Below the pieces are notes generated by a model. That model did not search any database. It was not told the DNA's origin and saw nothing but the letters and a program-made list of their open reading frames with translations. Positions 27,845-37,072 of a DNA stretch of 64,000 nt are shown here, piece after piece. Numbering within the stretch: position 1 is the stretch's first letter; the number at the start of each line of letters is the position of its first letter. Source of the DNA: CADEFX01 sp963840425 (lineage in GTDB: Bacteria > Pseudomonadota > Alphaproteobacteria > Rhizobiales > Hyphomicrobiaceae); contig CAWIYZ010000035.1 in the NCBI GenBank assembly GCA_963840425.1, positions 186,001-250,000 on the forward strand. The letters run 5' to 3'. The translations under genes and the position numbers were made by a program.

Positions 27845-30581
27845 ATGAGCACCTCGCCAGCAGCAGGTTCCGCCACGTCTCAGCCCAAATGGGTCTATCG
27901 CTTCGGCGGGGGCATCTCGGACGGCACAGCCGACATGCGCGACCTGCTGGGCGGCAAGGGCGCCAACCTCGCCGAGATGGCGAGCCTCGGCCTGCCCGTT
28001 CCTCCGGGCTTCACCCTCACCACCGAGGTCTGCACCGCCTATTACGCCGGCGGCCGCAAGCTGCCCGCAGGGCTCCAAGCCCAGGCAGAGGATGCGCTGG
28101 CCGACGTGGGCCGCACAGTGGGCGCCACATTCGGCGATGCAGCCAATCCGCTGCTCGTCTCCGTGCGCTCCGGCGCGCGCGCCTCCATGCCCGGCATGAT
28201 GGACACCATTCTCAATCTCGGCCTCAACGACGCGACCGTGAAGGGCCTCGCCGCCCGCTCGGGCGATGCGCGCTTCGCCTACGACAGCTACCGCCGCTTC
28301 ATCCAGATGTATTCCGATGTGGTGCTCGGCGTCGATCACGGCGTGTTCGAGGACATCCTGGAGAACCACAAGAACCTCAACGCGTACTCGCTCGACACCG
28401 ATCTCACCGCCGAGGACTGGCTCGACGTCATCGACGAGTACAAGGCCGCGGTGGAGCGCGAAGCCAACAAGCCGTTTCCGCAGGAGACCAGCGCGCAACT
28501 CTGGGGCGCCATCTCGGCCGTGTTCGGCTCGTGGCAGAACACGCGCGCCATCACCTACCGCCGCCTGCACGCCATTCCCGACGACTGGGGCACCGCCGTC
28601 AACGTGCAGGCCATGGTGTTCGGCAACATGGGAGCTAAGTCCGCTACCGGCGTTGCCTTCACCCGCAATCCCTCGACCGGCGCGCGCGAGCTCTACGGCG
28701 AATTCCTCGTCAACGCGCAGGGAGAGGACGTGGTGGCCGGCATCCGCACGCCGCAGCCGCTGACGGAGGCCGCGCGCCAGGAAGCGGGCGAGACGGCGCC
28801 GTCGCTCGAAGCCCTGATGCCTGCAACCTTCAAGGAGCTGACCGACATCTTCGCGCGTCTCGAGCAGCGCTATCGCGACATGCAGGACGTGGAGTTCACC
28901 ATCCAGGACGGGCGTCTGTGGATGCTGCAGACGCGCTCGGGCAAGCGCACCACCTCGGCCGCGCTCAAGATCGCCATCGACATGGTGGAGGAAGGCACGC
29001 TGACGCCCGAGGAAGCGCTGCTGCGTGTCGATCCTGCCGCGCTCGACCAGCTCCTGCATCCGACCATCGATCCCGCCTCCGAGCGCACCGTGCTCGCCAC
29101 CGGCCTGCCCGCGTCACCGGGCGCTGCTGCCGGCGAGATCGTGTTCGACTCCGATGAGGCCGAGACGCTGAAAGGCCAGGGGCGCGAGGTCATCCTCGTG
29201 CGCATCGAGACCTCGCCCGAGGACATCCACGGCATGCACGCCGCCGCCGGCATCCTCACCACGCGCGGCGGCATGACCAGTCACGCCGCCGTCGTCGCCC
29301 GCGGCATGGGGCGCCCGTGCGTGTCGGGTGCCGGCGCGCTGCGCATCGACTACAAGGCCGGCACCATGACAGTCGGCAACCGCGTTTTCCGCAAGGGCGA
29401 CGCCATCACCATCGACGGCTCCACCGGCCAGGTCCTGGACGGTCGCGCCAAGATGCGCCAGCCCGAGCTCTCCGGCGACTTCGGCCGCATCATGGCCTGG
29501 GCCGACGAGCATCGCCGCCTCGGCGTACGCGCCAACGCCGACACGCCGCGCGATGCGACGCAGGCGCGCCAGTTCGGCGCCGAGGGCATCGGGCTCTGCC
29601 GCACCGAGCACATGTTCTTCGACGCCGACCGCATTCTCGCCGTGCGCGAGATGATCTGCGCCGACGACGAGGCGGGCCGCCGCCGGGCGCTCGCCAAGAT
29701 CCTGCCCATGCAGCGCGCCGACTTCGAGGCGCTGTTCGAGATCATGGCCGGCCTGCCGGTGACGATCCGTCTGCTCGACCCGCCGCTGCACGAGTTCCTG
29801 CCGCACGAGGACAAGGAGGCGATCGAGGTCGCCAAGGCGCTCGGTGTGCCGCTGGAGAAGTTGAAGGGCCGCGTCAACGAGCTGCACGAGTTCAATCCCA
29901 TGCTCGGGTTTCGTGGCTGCCGCCTCGCCATCCGCTATCCCGAGATTACCGAGATGCAGGCACGGGCCATCTTCGAGGCCGCCGTCAACGCCGAGCGCAA
30001 GACCGGCCGCGCCGTCGTGCCGGAGGTGATGATCCCGCTGATCGCCTGGCGGCGCGAGTTCGACCTTCTCGCCGACGTCATTCGCGCCGCTGCCGCCGCC
30101 GTCGAGAAAGACACGGGCGCCAAGCTCGCCTACCAGATCGGCACCATGATCGAGCTGCCGCGCGCCGCGCTCAAGGCCGACGAGATCGCCGCCGGTGAGA
30201 TGGGCGCGGAATTCTTCTCCTTCGGCACCAACGACCTCACGCAGACCTGCCTCGGCCTGTCGCGCGACGATGCCGCACCAATTCCTCCCGAACTACGCCG
30301 AGCAGGCCATCTTCGAGGTCGATCCGTTCGTCTCTATCGACCGCGACGGCGTCGGCGAGCTGGTCGCCATCGGCACCGAGCGTGGGCGCCGCGTGCGGCC
30401 CGGTCTCAAGATCGGCATCTGCGGCGAGCACGGCGGCGACCCGGCGTCCGTCACCTTCTGCCACGAGGCCGGGCTGGACTACGTCTCCTGCTCACCGTTC
30501 CGCGTGCCGGTGGCGCGGCTGGCCGCCGCGCAGGCCGCCATCAAGGCCAAGAGCGGCAAGACCTCCGTCAGCACGGCGTAG
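27845..30581 (+). CDS. ppdK: Pyruvate, phosphate dikinase, with a late +1 frameshift
   Basis: Interconverts pyruvate, ATP and phosphate with PEP, AMP and diphosphate in the cytoplasm. It has the N-terminal nucleotide-binding domain (WVYRFGGGISDGTADMRDLL, LLGGKGANLAEMASLGLPVP), the phosphohistidine at His480 in GGMTSHAAVVARG, and the PEP/pyruvate barrel (GIGLCRTEHMFF, FSFGTNDLTQTCLG). After SRDDAA a surplus C at about 30275-30279 shifts the frame; the end resumes as QFLPNYAEQAIFEVDPFVSI and includes the catalytic Cys in GICGEHGGDP, ending at TAG 30581. Repaired length is about 910 residues, normal for PPDK. The start at 27845 has GGAGA upstream. Confidence 0.94.
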
Positions 30582-30683
30582 GTCCCTTACCTCTCCGCTG
30601 CGTTCCCGGAAATCACGCATCAGCGCGATTATCCGAGATCTTCACACGTATCCGTGGCGTGCTGCTTTCACCGTGGCAGCCGT

Positions 30684-30757
30684 TAGCGCAATTTCCGATC
30701 ACCCAGACGCAGAAGAGGGAGCCTGGCAGTGCTTCGGTTCGATCGGAAATTGCGCTA
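30684..30757. repeat. 17-bp perfect inverted repeat downstream of ppdK
   Basis: TAGCGCAATTTCCGATC at 30684-30700 is exactly reverse-complemented at 30741-30757, across a 40-base spacer. It lies between the convergent genes ppdK and the small membrane protein. No T-run follows the right arm. It may be a degraded mobile or REP-like element, or a transcript-end structure. Confidence 0.6.
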
Positions 30758-30762
30758 TTGGC

Positions 30763-30990
30763 TCAGGAGGCCTCCGCCCCGCGATCCTCTTCATCGAGGG
30801 TCGGCGGGCGATAGCTGATGCCCCGGTTGCGCGGCAGAAGCAGCAGCGCCAGAAGCGCCGGCGGAACGAGGAAGGCCCAAGCCGCCCAAGCCGACGCATT
30901 CCGGTTCTTCCAAGCCGCAATGAATCCGCCCGCAACGGCCGACAGGATGGCCACGACAGCCCAGATCACAATGCCTTGCATGGCAGCCAT
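30763..30990 (-). CDS. Small two-helix membrane protein, 75 residues
   Basis: The ATG at 30990 (MAAMQGIVIWAVVAILSAVA) has GGAGG eight bases upstream. Two hydrophobic segments (about residues 5-23 and 31-51) surround a basic loop WKNRNAS, followed by a charged tail RPPTLDEEDRGAEAS. No known family recognised. It converges with ppdK, the inverted repeat lying between them. Confidence 0.6.
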   Translation of the reverse strand: MAAMQGIVIWAVVAILSAVAGGFIAAWKNRNASAWAAWAFLVPPALLALLLLPRNRGISYRPPTLDEEDRGAEAS

Positions 30991-31318
30991 GGCGGCAGCC
31001 TCCAACACCGGCGCACAGCGCTCGTGCACCCCAGGGGGTCACGTGCGCGCGAATTGTGGCGATGTCAAGCTGACCCGCCACGGGGTAGTGGCTCAGTTTG
31101 AAATTTCCGACCGCTGGCGATGGCGCCAAAAATCCAAGCTCTCCAGCACCGAGCATGGACCCCGGCACGAGCGGGGCGACCAGTTGGGTGAAAGAGCCGT
31201 GTCGGACCACTTCCACCGTCAACGCGTGCCAAACTTTCGAATGTCAGACCTTTACGTTAGGATCATCCTGTCAAGGTCGCGCCGAGCGACCGGTGGGGAT
31301 CGTTCAAGGAGTTGTACG
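30991..31318 (+). promoter_or_regulatory. 328-base divergent intergenic region
   Basis: Separates the small membrane protein gene (leftwards) from the NIPSNAP gene (rightwards). No gene seen. AAGGAG at about 31305-31311 is the ribosome-binding site of the NIPSNAP gene. Promoters were not resolvable by eye. Confidence 0.35.
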
Positions 31319-31642
31319 ATGGCGTTCTACGAGCTCAGGCAATATGTGATCCGGGAAGGCAAAATGGAGGCCTGGCTCAAGTGCATGGAGGAGGAGATCA
31401 TCCCGTTTCAGGTTGCAAACGGCATGGTCATCACCGGCAGCTATCGCGGCGAGAAAGATGACAGCGTGTATGTTTGGACCCGCCGGTTCGAGAGCGAGGA
31501 AGAGCGCGAGCGGCTCTACAAGGCCGTGTACGAGAGCGATCACTGGAAGAATGTCATCAGCCCCAAGGTCGGAGAGCTGATCGACCGCTCTCAAATCAAG
31601 GTCCAGCGCATTGTGCCGACGCGTCTGTCGACCGCGCAGTGA
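31319..31642 (+). CDS. NIPSNAP family protein
   Basis: A 107-residue dimeric alpha-beta barrel protein of the NIPSNAP family: MAFYELRQYVIREGKMEAWL at the N-terminus, then VYVWTRRFESEEERERLYKA, typical of the fold. The start ATG at 31319 has AAGGAG eight bases upstream. Function of bacterial NIPSNAP proteins is unknown; they often accompany catabolic genes, but none is adjacent here. Convergent with the NrtR gene. Confidence 0.88.
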   Translation: MAFYELRQYVIREGKMEAWLKCMEEEIIPFQVANGMVITGSYRGEKDDSVYVWTRRFESEEERERLYKAVYESDHWKNVISPKVGELIDRSQIKVQRIVPTRLSTAQ

Positions 31643-31722
31643 GGCTGCGTCGTAAAGACAACCCCTGCGCAGGGTGAGTAGTACCTTAGTTTGGCTGGCG
31701 ACGGCCGTAACTGCTTATCTGC

Positions 31723-32778
31723 TCAGCCCCGCGCCACCGCCTTCACGCGCACGCCCGGCGCCGGCCGCTCCATGAGCACCTCGCGGCGGAAGCGGTAGAG
31801 GCGCGCCGGCCGCCCGCCGGTGTGCGTACGGATCTCGCCGGTCGGCTCCACCAGCCCAACGCTCTCCACCAGGCGGCGGAAATTCTGCTTGTGCAGATGC
31901 GGCCCGAGAATGGCCTCCACCGTCCGCTGCAGATCGTACAGGGTGAACTCCGGCTCCATCAGCTCGAACACCACGGGCCGGTAGCGGATCTTGCCGCGCA
32001 GCCGCCCGACTGCCGCGGCGAGTATGCGACAATGATCGAACAGCATGGCCCGCCCCAGCGCTCCCTCGGCGCTCGCTCCATTTTCATGCGGCTCGCGATG
32101 AGTGTCGGCGCCTGGCACGAGACCGGCATCACACATCAATTCGAAGCGATCCAGCACGCGCTCATCGTCCCAACGTGCGCCGTCCAGCCCGAAGGCAATG
32201 CTCGCGCGCTCGCGCAAATCGAGCAGCGACGTGACGCCGTTATCGTTCAGTGTATTGGCCTGAGCCCAGGCCTTGAGGCGCGGCTCGATCTCGCGTGACA
32301 GGACGTCTGGCCGCTGGTTGCGCCAGTCCTCCCAGGGGAAATAGTCGTACACGCTGCGCCAACCGCATGTTCCGCGCGGCGGCTCGGCGGCTCCCAGCAT
32401 CAATGCCAGGTAGGCGATGGAGATGGTGCGCGGCTCCGCGTCCGCAGCCACGCCGTCCCCTATGCCATTGCCGAACGTGTACAGCTGCTCGACGTAGCCG
32501 AGCTCGAGGCCCGTGCGCTGGCGCACGTGATCGCGCAGCCCGAGCTCCAGGCTCGTATGCGTACCCGGTACGAAGCGCCCGGACGGCAGGGTATCGGCGG
32601 CGCCATGCCCCGCCACCTCATCCACCACCAGGACCACCGGCACGTTATTGCGGATGGCGATGACGGCTGCGGTCAGCTCGAGCGCCACGTCGGCACCGCC
32701 GCCCATGGGCTCGGCGTGCGTGCCGGGGTGCCCCTCCTCGCCAGAAGTGAGTGTCATGCTGCTGGAATCGACGGTCAT
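31723..32778 (-). CDS. NrtR-type Nudix-related transcriptional regulator
   Basis: A 351-residue protein with an N-terminal Nudix-like domain (about residues 30-170, without an intact catalytic Nudix box) and a C-terminal winged helix (FTLYDLQRTVEAILGPHLHK, NFRRLVESVGLVEPTGE, GGRPARLYRFRREV) that is the hallmark of NrtR regulators. Known NrtR proteins sense ADP-ribose and control NAD metabolism. No NAD gene is adjacent, so the target here is open. It lies last in a same-strand run from ygfZ, after a 134-base gap. Confidence 0.82.
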   Translation of the reverse strand: MTVDSSSMTLTSGEEGHPGTHAEPMGGGADVALELTAAVIAIRNNVPVVLVVDEVAGHGAADTLPSGRFVPGTHTSLELGLRDHVRQRTGLELGYVEQLYTFGNGIGDGVAADAEPRTISIAYLALMLGAAEPPRGTCGWRSVYDYFPWEDWRNQRPDVLSREIEPRLKAWAQANTLNDNGVTSLLDLRERASIAFGLDGARWDDERVLDRFELMCDAGLVPGADTHREPHENGASAEGALGRAMLFDHCRILAAAVGRLRGKIRYRPVVFELMEPEFTLYDLQRTVEAILGPHLHKQNFRRLVESVGLVEPTGEIRTHTGGRPARLYRFRREVLMERPAPGVRVKAVARG

Positions 32779-32911
32779 TTGCGTCTCCTCCAGTCAGCGT
32801 TAGGCGTCAATCTTGGCGATTTTCAGAAAACGGTTTTTTTGTCTCTCAGTGGGCTGTGGCAAGGAAGCCCGTGCGGCGACACCGTTTGGCCGCGATTGGC
32901 TGGCAGGCGAC

Positions 32912-33460
32912 TCACTCCACCCGTGCGCGCATCACGAACGGGCGCGCCAGCTCCATCTGCCCGCGTCCGATCTGATCGGCCGCATCGAGCATGCGCCCCG
33001 AGCGCCCGAGCGCCGCATCGCCGAGCGCCACGATCCGGCGATTGGGGGTGGCCGCAGGCGACGCATTTCTCAGGTATTTGGCGATGTAGTCCTCCGGCGT
33101 CTGCGGATTGAGCGCGCACAGGGTCACGAACGCGGCGGCTGTCGACCGGCTGATGCCGGCGTAGCAATGGATCAGCATCGGCGCACTGCGATCCCAGCTC
33201 GCCACGAAGCCGAGGAGATCGGCCACGTGCGCCGCGCTAGACGCCATATATCCCGCTTGCTCCGCCTCGACATCGTGCATGACGAGCTTCAGGTGCCGCC
33301 CGCTCAGGATGTCCTCGGGCGTATCTTTTAGGCCGCCGTCGCCCAGGCACGTGACGAGATGGCGCGCGCCGGCCAGCCTGATTACGTCGTGCACATCATT
33401 GAGCGAGCAGACATGAATGTCGTCCGTGCCCCTGCCGCCAACACCCATCTCGAACCCCAC
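32912..33460 (-). CDS. Dual-specificity/tyrosine phosphatase family protein
   Basis: A 182-residue cytoplasmic cysteine phosphatase. The P-loop signature HCYAGISRSTA (CX5R) is intact near residue 98, and an upstream acidic segment (MHDVEAEQAG) could supply the general acid. Starts at 33460 or four codons later. It follows the HD-hydrolase gene by 34 bases. Protein or small-molecule substrate unknown. Confidence 0.85.
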   Translation of the reverse strand: MGFEMGVGGRGTDDIHVCSLNDVHDVIRLAGARHLVTCLGDGGLKDTPEDILSGRHLKLVMHDVEAEQAGYMASSAAHVADLLGFVASWDRSAPMLIHCYAGISRSTAAAFVTLCALNPQTPEDYIAKYLRNASPAATPNRRIVALGDAALGRSGRMLDAADQIGRGQMELARPFVMRARVE

Positions 33461-33494
33461 TTTTTGTCCCTGACTGCCGTCTCCGGACTGCCGC

Positions 33495-34118
33495 TTACTC
33501 GTAGTTCGTCAGCAACATGAATTTCGCCAGAAATGCCGCCTGTACCTTGGTCGCCGGCCAAGGCTCGAGAAGATCGGCAAGTCGCGCCTGCAAGCCTTCA
33601 TCGAGGCGCACCGGCGCGCCAAAAAACCGCTCAGCCTCCTCAGTATCGAAACCGGCCAGCCGCGTCGCCTCATAGTAGGCGGCGATCCTATCCGCCGCCT
33701 TGATTTCCGCCGCCACCTCATCCGGCAATCGTGCCGGCAGGCCGAAGCGCAGGTGAATGGCCTCGAGCAGCCGCCACTCGAAGGCCTTGTAGTCGAGACC
33801 GACAGCCGCCTTGAAGGGGCTGATCAGGTCGCCGATCACATATTCGGGTGCATCGTGCAGCAACGCTGCCAGCAACCACCGCTGCGGCCACGCGGCCATA
33901 TGCCCACGCACGATGTCCTCGACCAGCAGCGCATGCTGCCCGACCGAGAAGGCGTGGCTGCCCGTCGTCTGGCCATTCCAGCGCGCCACCCGCGCCAGTC
34001 CGTGCGCGATGTCCTCGATGGCGATGTCGCCCGGCGCGGGATCGAGCAGATCGAGCCGCCGCCCCGACAGCATGCGCTGCCAGGCCCTCGGCCGCGACCC
34101 TTCTCCATCCGCGGTCAT
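33495..34118 (-). CDS. HD-domain phosphohydrolase (YfbR-like)
   Basis: A 207-residue HD-fold metal-dependent hydrolase. The HD motif is split as expected: SHAFSVGQHALLV (first His), LLAALLHDAPEYVIGD (the HD pair) and a later Asp in IKAADRIAAYYEA. The closest described relatives are 5'-deoxynucleotidases such as YfbR, which is suggestive only. The ATG at 34118 overlaps the stop of tag (ATGA), implying translational coupling. Confidence 0.85.
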   Translation of the reverse strand: MTADGEGSRPRAWQRMLSGRRLDLLDPAPGDIAIEDIAHGLARVARWNGQTTGSHAFSVGQHALLVEDIVRGHMAAWPQRWLLAALLHDAPEYVIGDLISPFKAAVGLDYKAFEWRLLEAIHLRFGLPARLPDEVAAEIKAADRIAAYYEATRLAGFDTEEAERFFGAPVRLDEGLQARLADLLEPWPATKVQAAFLAKFMLLTNYE

Positions 34119-34711
34119 GATGCGGGCAACCTCAAAGCACGCTGCAACTTCGCGCACGGCGCGTGCCGGGGGCAGGAGACGAGATGATCGTTGACCATGC
34201 CGCTCGCCTGCATGAAGGCATACATCGTGGTCGAGCCGACGAAGCGGAAGCCCTCTTTCTTGAGCGCTTTTGACAGCCGCTTGGAGTCCTCGGTTTCCGC
34301 AGGCACCTCCTTCAAGCTGCTGAATGTGTTGACGCGCGGCTTGCCGTCGAGCACGCCCCACACGAAGGCCGCGAACGACGTTCGCTCGGCGAGCTTCAGG
34401 TACGCCTTGGCGTTGTCGATGGTGGCCTCGATCTTGAGCTTGTTGCGCACGATGCCCGCGTCGCCCATGAGCCGCGCAATGTCCTTGGCACCATAGCGCA
34501 CGATCCGTTCCGGATCGAAGGCGTGAAAGGCTTTGCGGAAGTTCTCGCGCTTGCGCAGGATGGTGATCCACGACAAGCCGGCCTGAAAGCCTTCCAGCAC
34601 CACTTTCTCGAACAGCGCCCGGTCGTCCGTCTTCGGCACACCCCACTCCGCGTCGTGATAGCGCGCATATTCGGAATCGGCGATCCCAGCCCACGGACAG
34701 CGCTCACCCAT
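34115..34711 (-). CDS. tag: DNA-3-methyladenine glycosylase I
   Basis: A 198-residue base-excision repair glycosylase removing 3-methyladenine. The N-terminus GERCPWAGIADSEYARYHD carries one zinc-site Cys; HDAEWGVPKTDDRALFEKV and FQAGLSWITILRKRENFRKA are Tag family blocks, and the C-terminal zinc residues are in NDHLVSCPRH. The start at 34711 overlaps the end of ygfZ by 8 bases. Tag, ygfZ and the HD hydrolase therefore form one coupled unit. Confidence 0.95.
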   Translation of the reverse strand: MGERCPWAGIADSEYARYHDAEWGVPKTDDRALFEKVVLEGFQAGLSWITILRKRENFRKAFHAFDPERIVRYGAKDIARLMGDAGIVRNKLKIEATIDNAKAYLKLAERTSFAAFVWGVLDGKPRVNTFSSLKEVPAETEDSKRLSKALKKEGFRFVGSTTMYAFMQASGMVNDHLVSCPRHAPCAKLQRALRLPAS

Positions 34712-35567
34712 GACCGGCCTCGACCTGCGCGCCGCTGAGCTTATAGGACGCCCAGGCTGGAACGCTGAGCGACAGAGGCACCCCGCCCGCTTCGATTGGC
34801 GTGCCCGCCTCCATCGCCTCCACCGCCCGGTCCAAGCGCACCAGCGCCAGGCCCTGCTCACCCGCCGATGAGCCCATGCTGCCGATCGATGCTGGCCCGG
34901 CAGTGATCTCAGTTCCCGGCGCCGGCAGTGGCCCGCTGCCGCTCACCTGCACGAAGCGCTTCCGCGCCGTGCCGCGATGCTGCATGCGTGACACCACCTC
35001 CTGGCCGATAAAGCAGCCCTTGTCGAACGCCACGCCGCCCAGCACGTCGAAACAGGCCTCGTGCGGGAACGCATCGCCCAGCGCGTAATCGAGCTCCGCC
35101 TCCGGCACGCCAAGCGCGATGCGGTGCGCGTGGTAGGCCGCAGCCGGCTCCGCATCGAGCAGCGGCGAGGCAGATGGGCGCGTGAAGTGCCAGCCGAGGC
35201 CGACCAGCCTCGGGTCCACATAGGCGCCGTCGATCCCTCCACCGCCATCACCCCAAGTGGCGTACACGTCCTCCTCCGCACTTCGGTCGACAATCTGCAC
35301 CGCCGCGCGCAGCTTGTAGAGACCGAGCCGCTTCACCAGATCCGCCGCGCGCGCCCTGCTGGTCTCCAGCTTGAAGCCGGCCTCGATCGCCACCACCATG
35401 AACTCGAACAGGATCTTGCCCTGCGGCGACAGCAGCGCAGCGTGGATCGCCGGCTCACGGCGCAGCCGCTCCATATCGCCCGTGATAATCCCCTGCAAAA
35501 GCTTCTCCGCGTCGGCCCCCGTTACGGCAACGGTGCTACGTTCAGGCAGATGGGCAATGCGCGGCAT
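34704..35567 (-). CDS. ygfZ: Folate-binding protein YgfZ (GcvT-like, Fe-S cluster maintenance)
   Basis: A 287-residue tetrahydrofolate-binding protein of the YgfZ/COG0354 family, involved in repair or assembly of certain Fe-S enzymes. The signature KGCFIGQEVVSRMQHRGTAR is intact near residue 190. The N-terminal GcvT-like domain begins with LPERSTVAVTGADAEKLLQG. It is the first gene of the ygfZ-tag-HD run and is divergent from the dihydroorotase gene (89 bases between starts). Confidence 0.92.
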   Translation of the reverse strand: MPRIAHLPERSTVAVTGADAEKLLQGIITGDMERLRREPAIHAALLSPQGKILFEFMVVAIEAGFKLETSRARAADLVKRLGLYKLRAAVQIVDRSAEEDVYATWGDGGGGIDGAYVDPRLVGLGWHFTRPSASPLLDAEPAAAYHAHRIALGVPEAELDYALGDAFPHEACFDVLGGVAFDKGCFIGQEVVSRMQHRGTARKRFVQVSGSGPLPAPGTEITAGPASIGSMGSSAGEQGLALVRLDRAVEAMEAGTPIEAGGVPLSLSVPAWASYKLSGAQVEAGHG

Positions 35568-35656
35568 GTCAGGTCCCGGTGTTGCCTTCCGGCGGCTTTT
35601 GTCATGTTAGGTATGCGGGCGCGCGACACTGCGCAAGCCGCTCTAGGAGTCATCCT

Positions 35657-36983
35657 ATGCCCGAAACCTTCGACGTCCTCATCAAAGGCGGCACGGTCGT
35701 CAGTCACGACGGCAGCGGCGAGCGCGACATCGGCATCCGCGAGGGGCGCATCGCCGCCATCGGCCGGCTGACAGGCGCCAGCGCCGCCGAGGTCATCGAT
35801 GCCGCCAACCTCCACGTGCTGCCGGGCGTCATCGACACCCAGGTGCATTTCCGCGAGCCGGGCCTGGAGCAGAAGGAGGACCTGGAGACCGGCAGCCGCG
35901 CCGCGGTCGCGGGCGGGGTCACGGCCGTGTTCGAGATGCCCAACACCAAGCCGCTGACCATCAGCGCCGAGACGCTGGCCGACAAGGTCAAGCGCGCCCG
36001 CCACCGCATGTTCTGCGACTTCGCCTTCTATGTCGGCGGCACGCGTGAGACCGTCGATGACATCCCGGCGCTGGAGCGCCTGGAGTTCCTCCGCCGGCAT
36101 CAAGGTGTTCATGGGTGCCTCCACCGGCGACCTGCTGGTGGAGGACGAGCCGTCGCTGGAGCGCATCATCGCCAAGATCAGCCGCCGCGCCGCTTTCCAC
36201 TCCGAGGACGAGGCCCGGTTGCGCGAGCGCGCCAACCTTCGTCGCAAGGGCGATGCCTCCTCGCACCCGGTCTGGCGCGACGAGACGGCAGCCATGATCG
36301 CCACCGAACGGCTTGTCCGCCTCGCCGAGAAGCACCGCAAGCGCATCCATGTGCTGCACGTCTCGACCGGACAGGAGATCGCCTTCCTCGCCGATCACAA
36401 AGCCTGGGCCAGCGTCGAGGTCACGCCGCATCATCTCACCCTCGTTGCCCCGGACTGCTACGAGCGGCTCGGCACGTTCACGCAGATGAACCCGCCCGTG
36501 CGCGACGACACGCACCGCCAGGCCATCTGGGCCGGCATCGCCTCCGGCGTGGTCGACGTGCTCGGCTCCGACCACGCCCCCCACACGCGCGAGGAGAAGG
36601 ATCATCCCTATCCCGAGAGCCATTCCGGCATGACCGGCGTGCAGACGCTGGTGCCCGTCATGCTCGATCACGTCAACGCCGGCCGCCTGTCGCTGCAACG
36701 CTTCGTCGACCTCACCAGCCATGGGCCACAGCGCCTGTTCGGCCTGCGCGGCAAGGGCCGCATCGCTGTCGGCTACGACGCCGATCTCACCATTGTCGAC
36801 CTCAACCGCACCGAGACGATCACGGATGCCTGGATTCAGTCGCGCAGCGCGTGGACGCCCTACGACGGCACGAAAGTCAAGGGCTGGCCCGTCGGCACCA
36901 TCGTGCGCGGCCGCCGCGTCATGTGGGACGGCGCCATTCTCGGCCCCGCCGCTGGCGAGCCGGTGAAATTTCTCGAAGCCTGA
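35657..36983 (+). CDS. pyrC: Dihydroorotase (class I), interrupted by a +1 frameshift
   Basis: Cyclises carbamoyl-aspartate in pyrimidine synthesis; an amidohydrolase barrel with a dimetal site. The first part shows the metal-binding DTQVHFREPGLEQKED and PNTKPLT; the second part, in another frame, continues AGIKVFMGASTGDLLVED with HVLHVSTGQEI, TPHHL and GSDHAPHTREEKD. A surplus C in TTCCTCCGCC at about 36086-36093 (residue 145) breaks the frame. Repaired length is about 441 residues. A second dihydroorotase elsewhere in the genome cannot be excluded. The symbol follows common use for class I enzymes. Confidence 0.92.
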
Positions 36984-37072
36984 ATCGAGGTTACACAGCG
37001 ACTCCAACAAGTCCTTCAACGTGCGTTCCGCCTCGGCTATCCTGCCTCTGAACGTCTGAGGTCGGGGGACTG

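Noticed and set aside
33495..34694. A 399-residue fusion upstream of the HD hydrolase
   Set aside because: The N-terminal part is a shifted-frame reading of tag; the ATG at 34118 overlapping the tag stop is the natural start.
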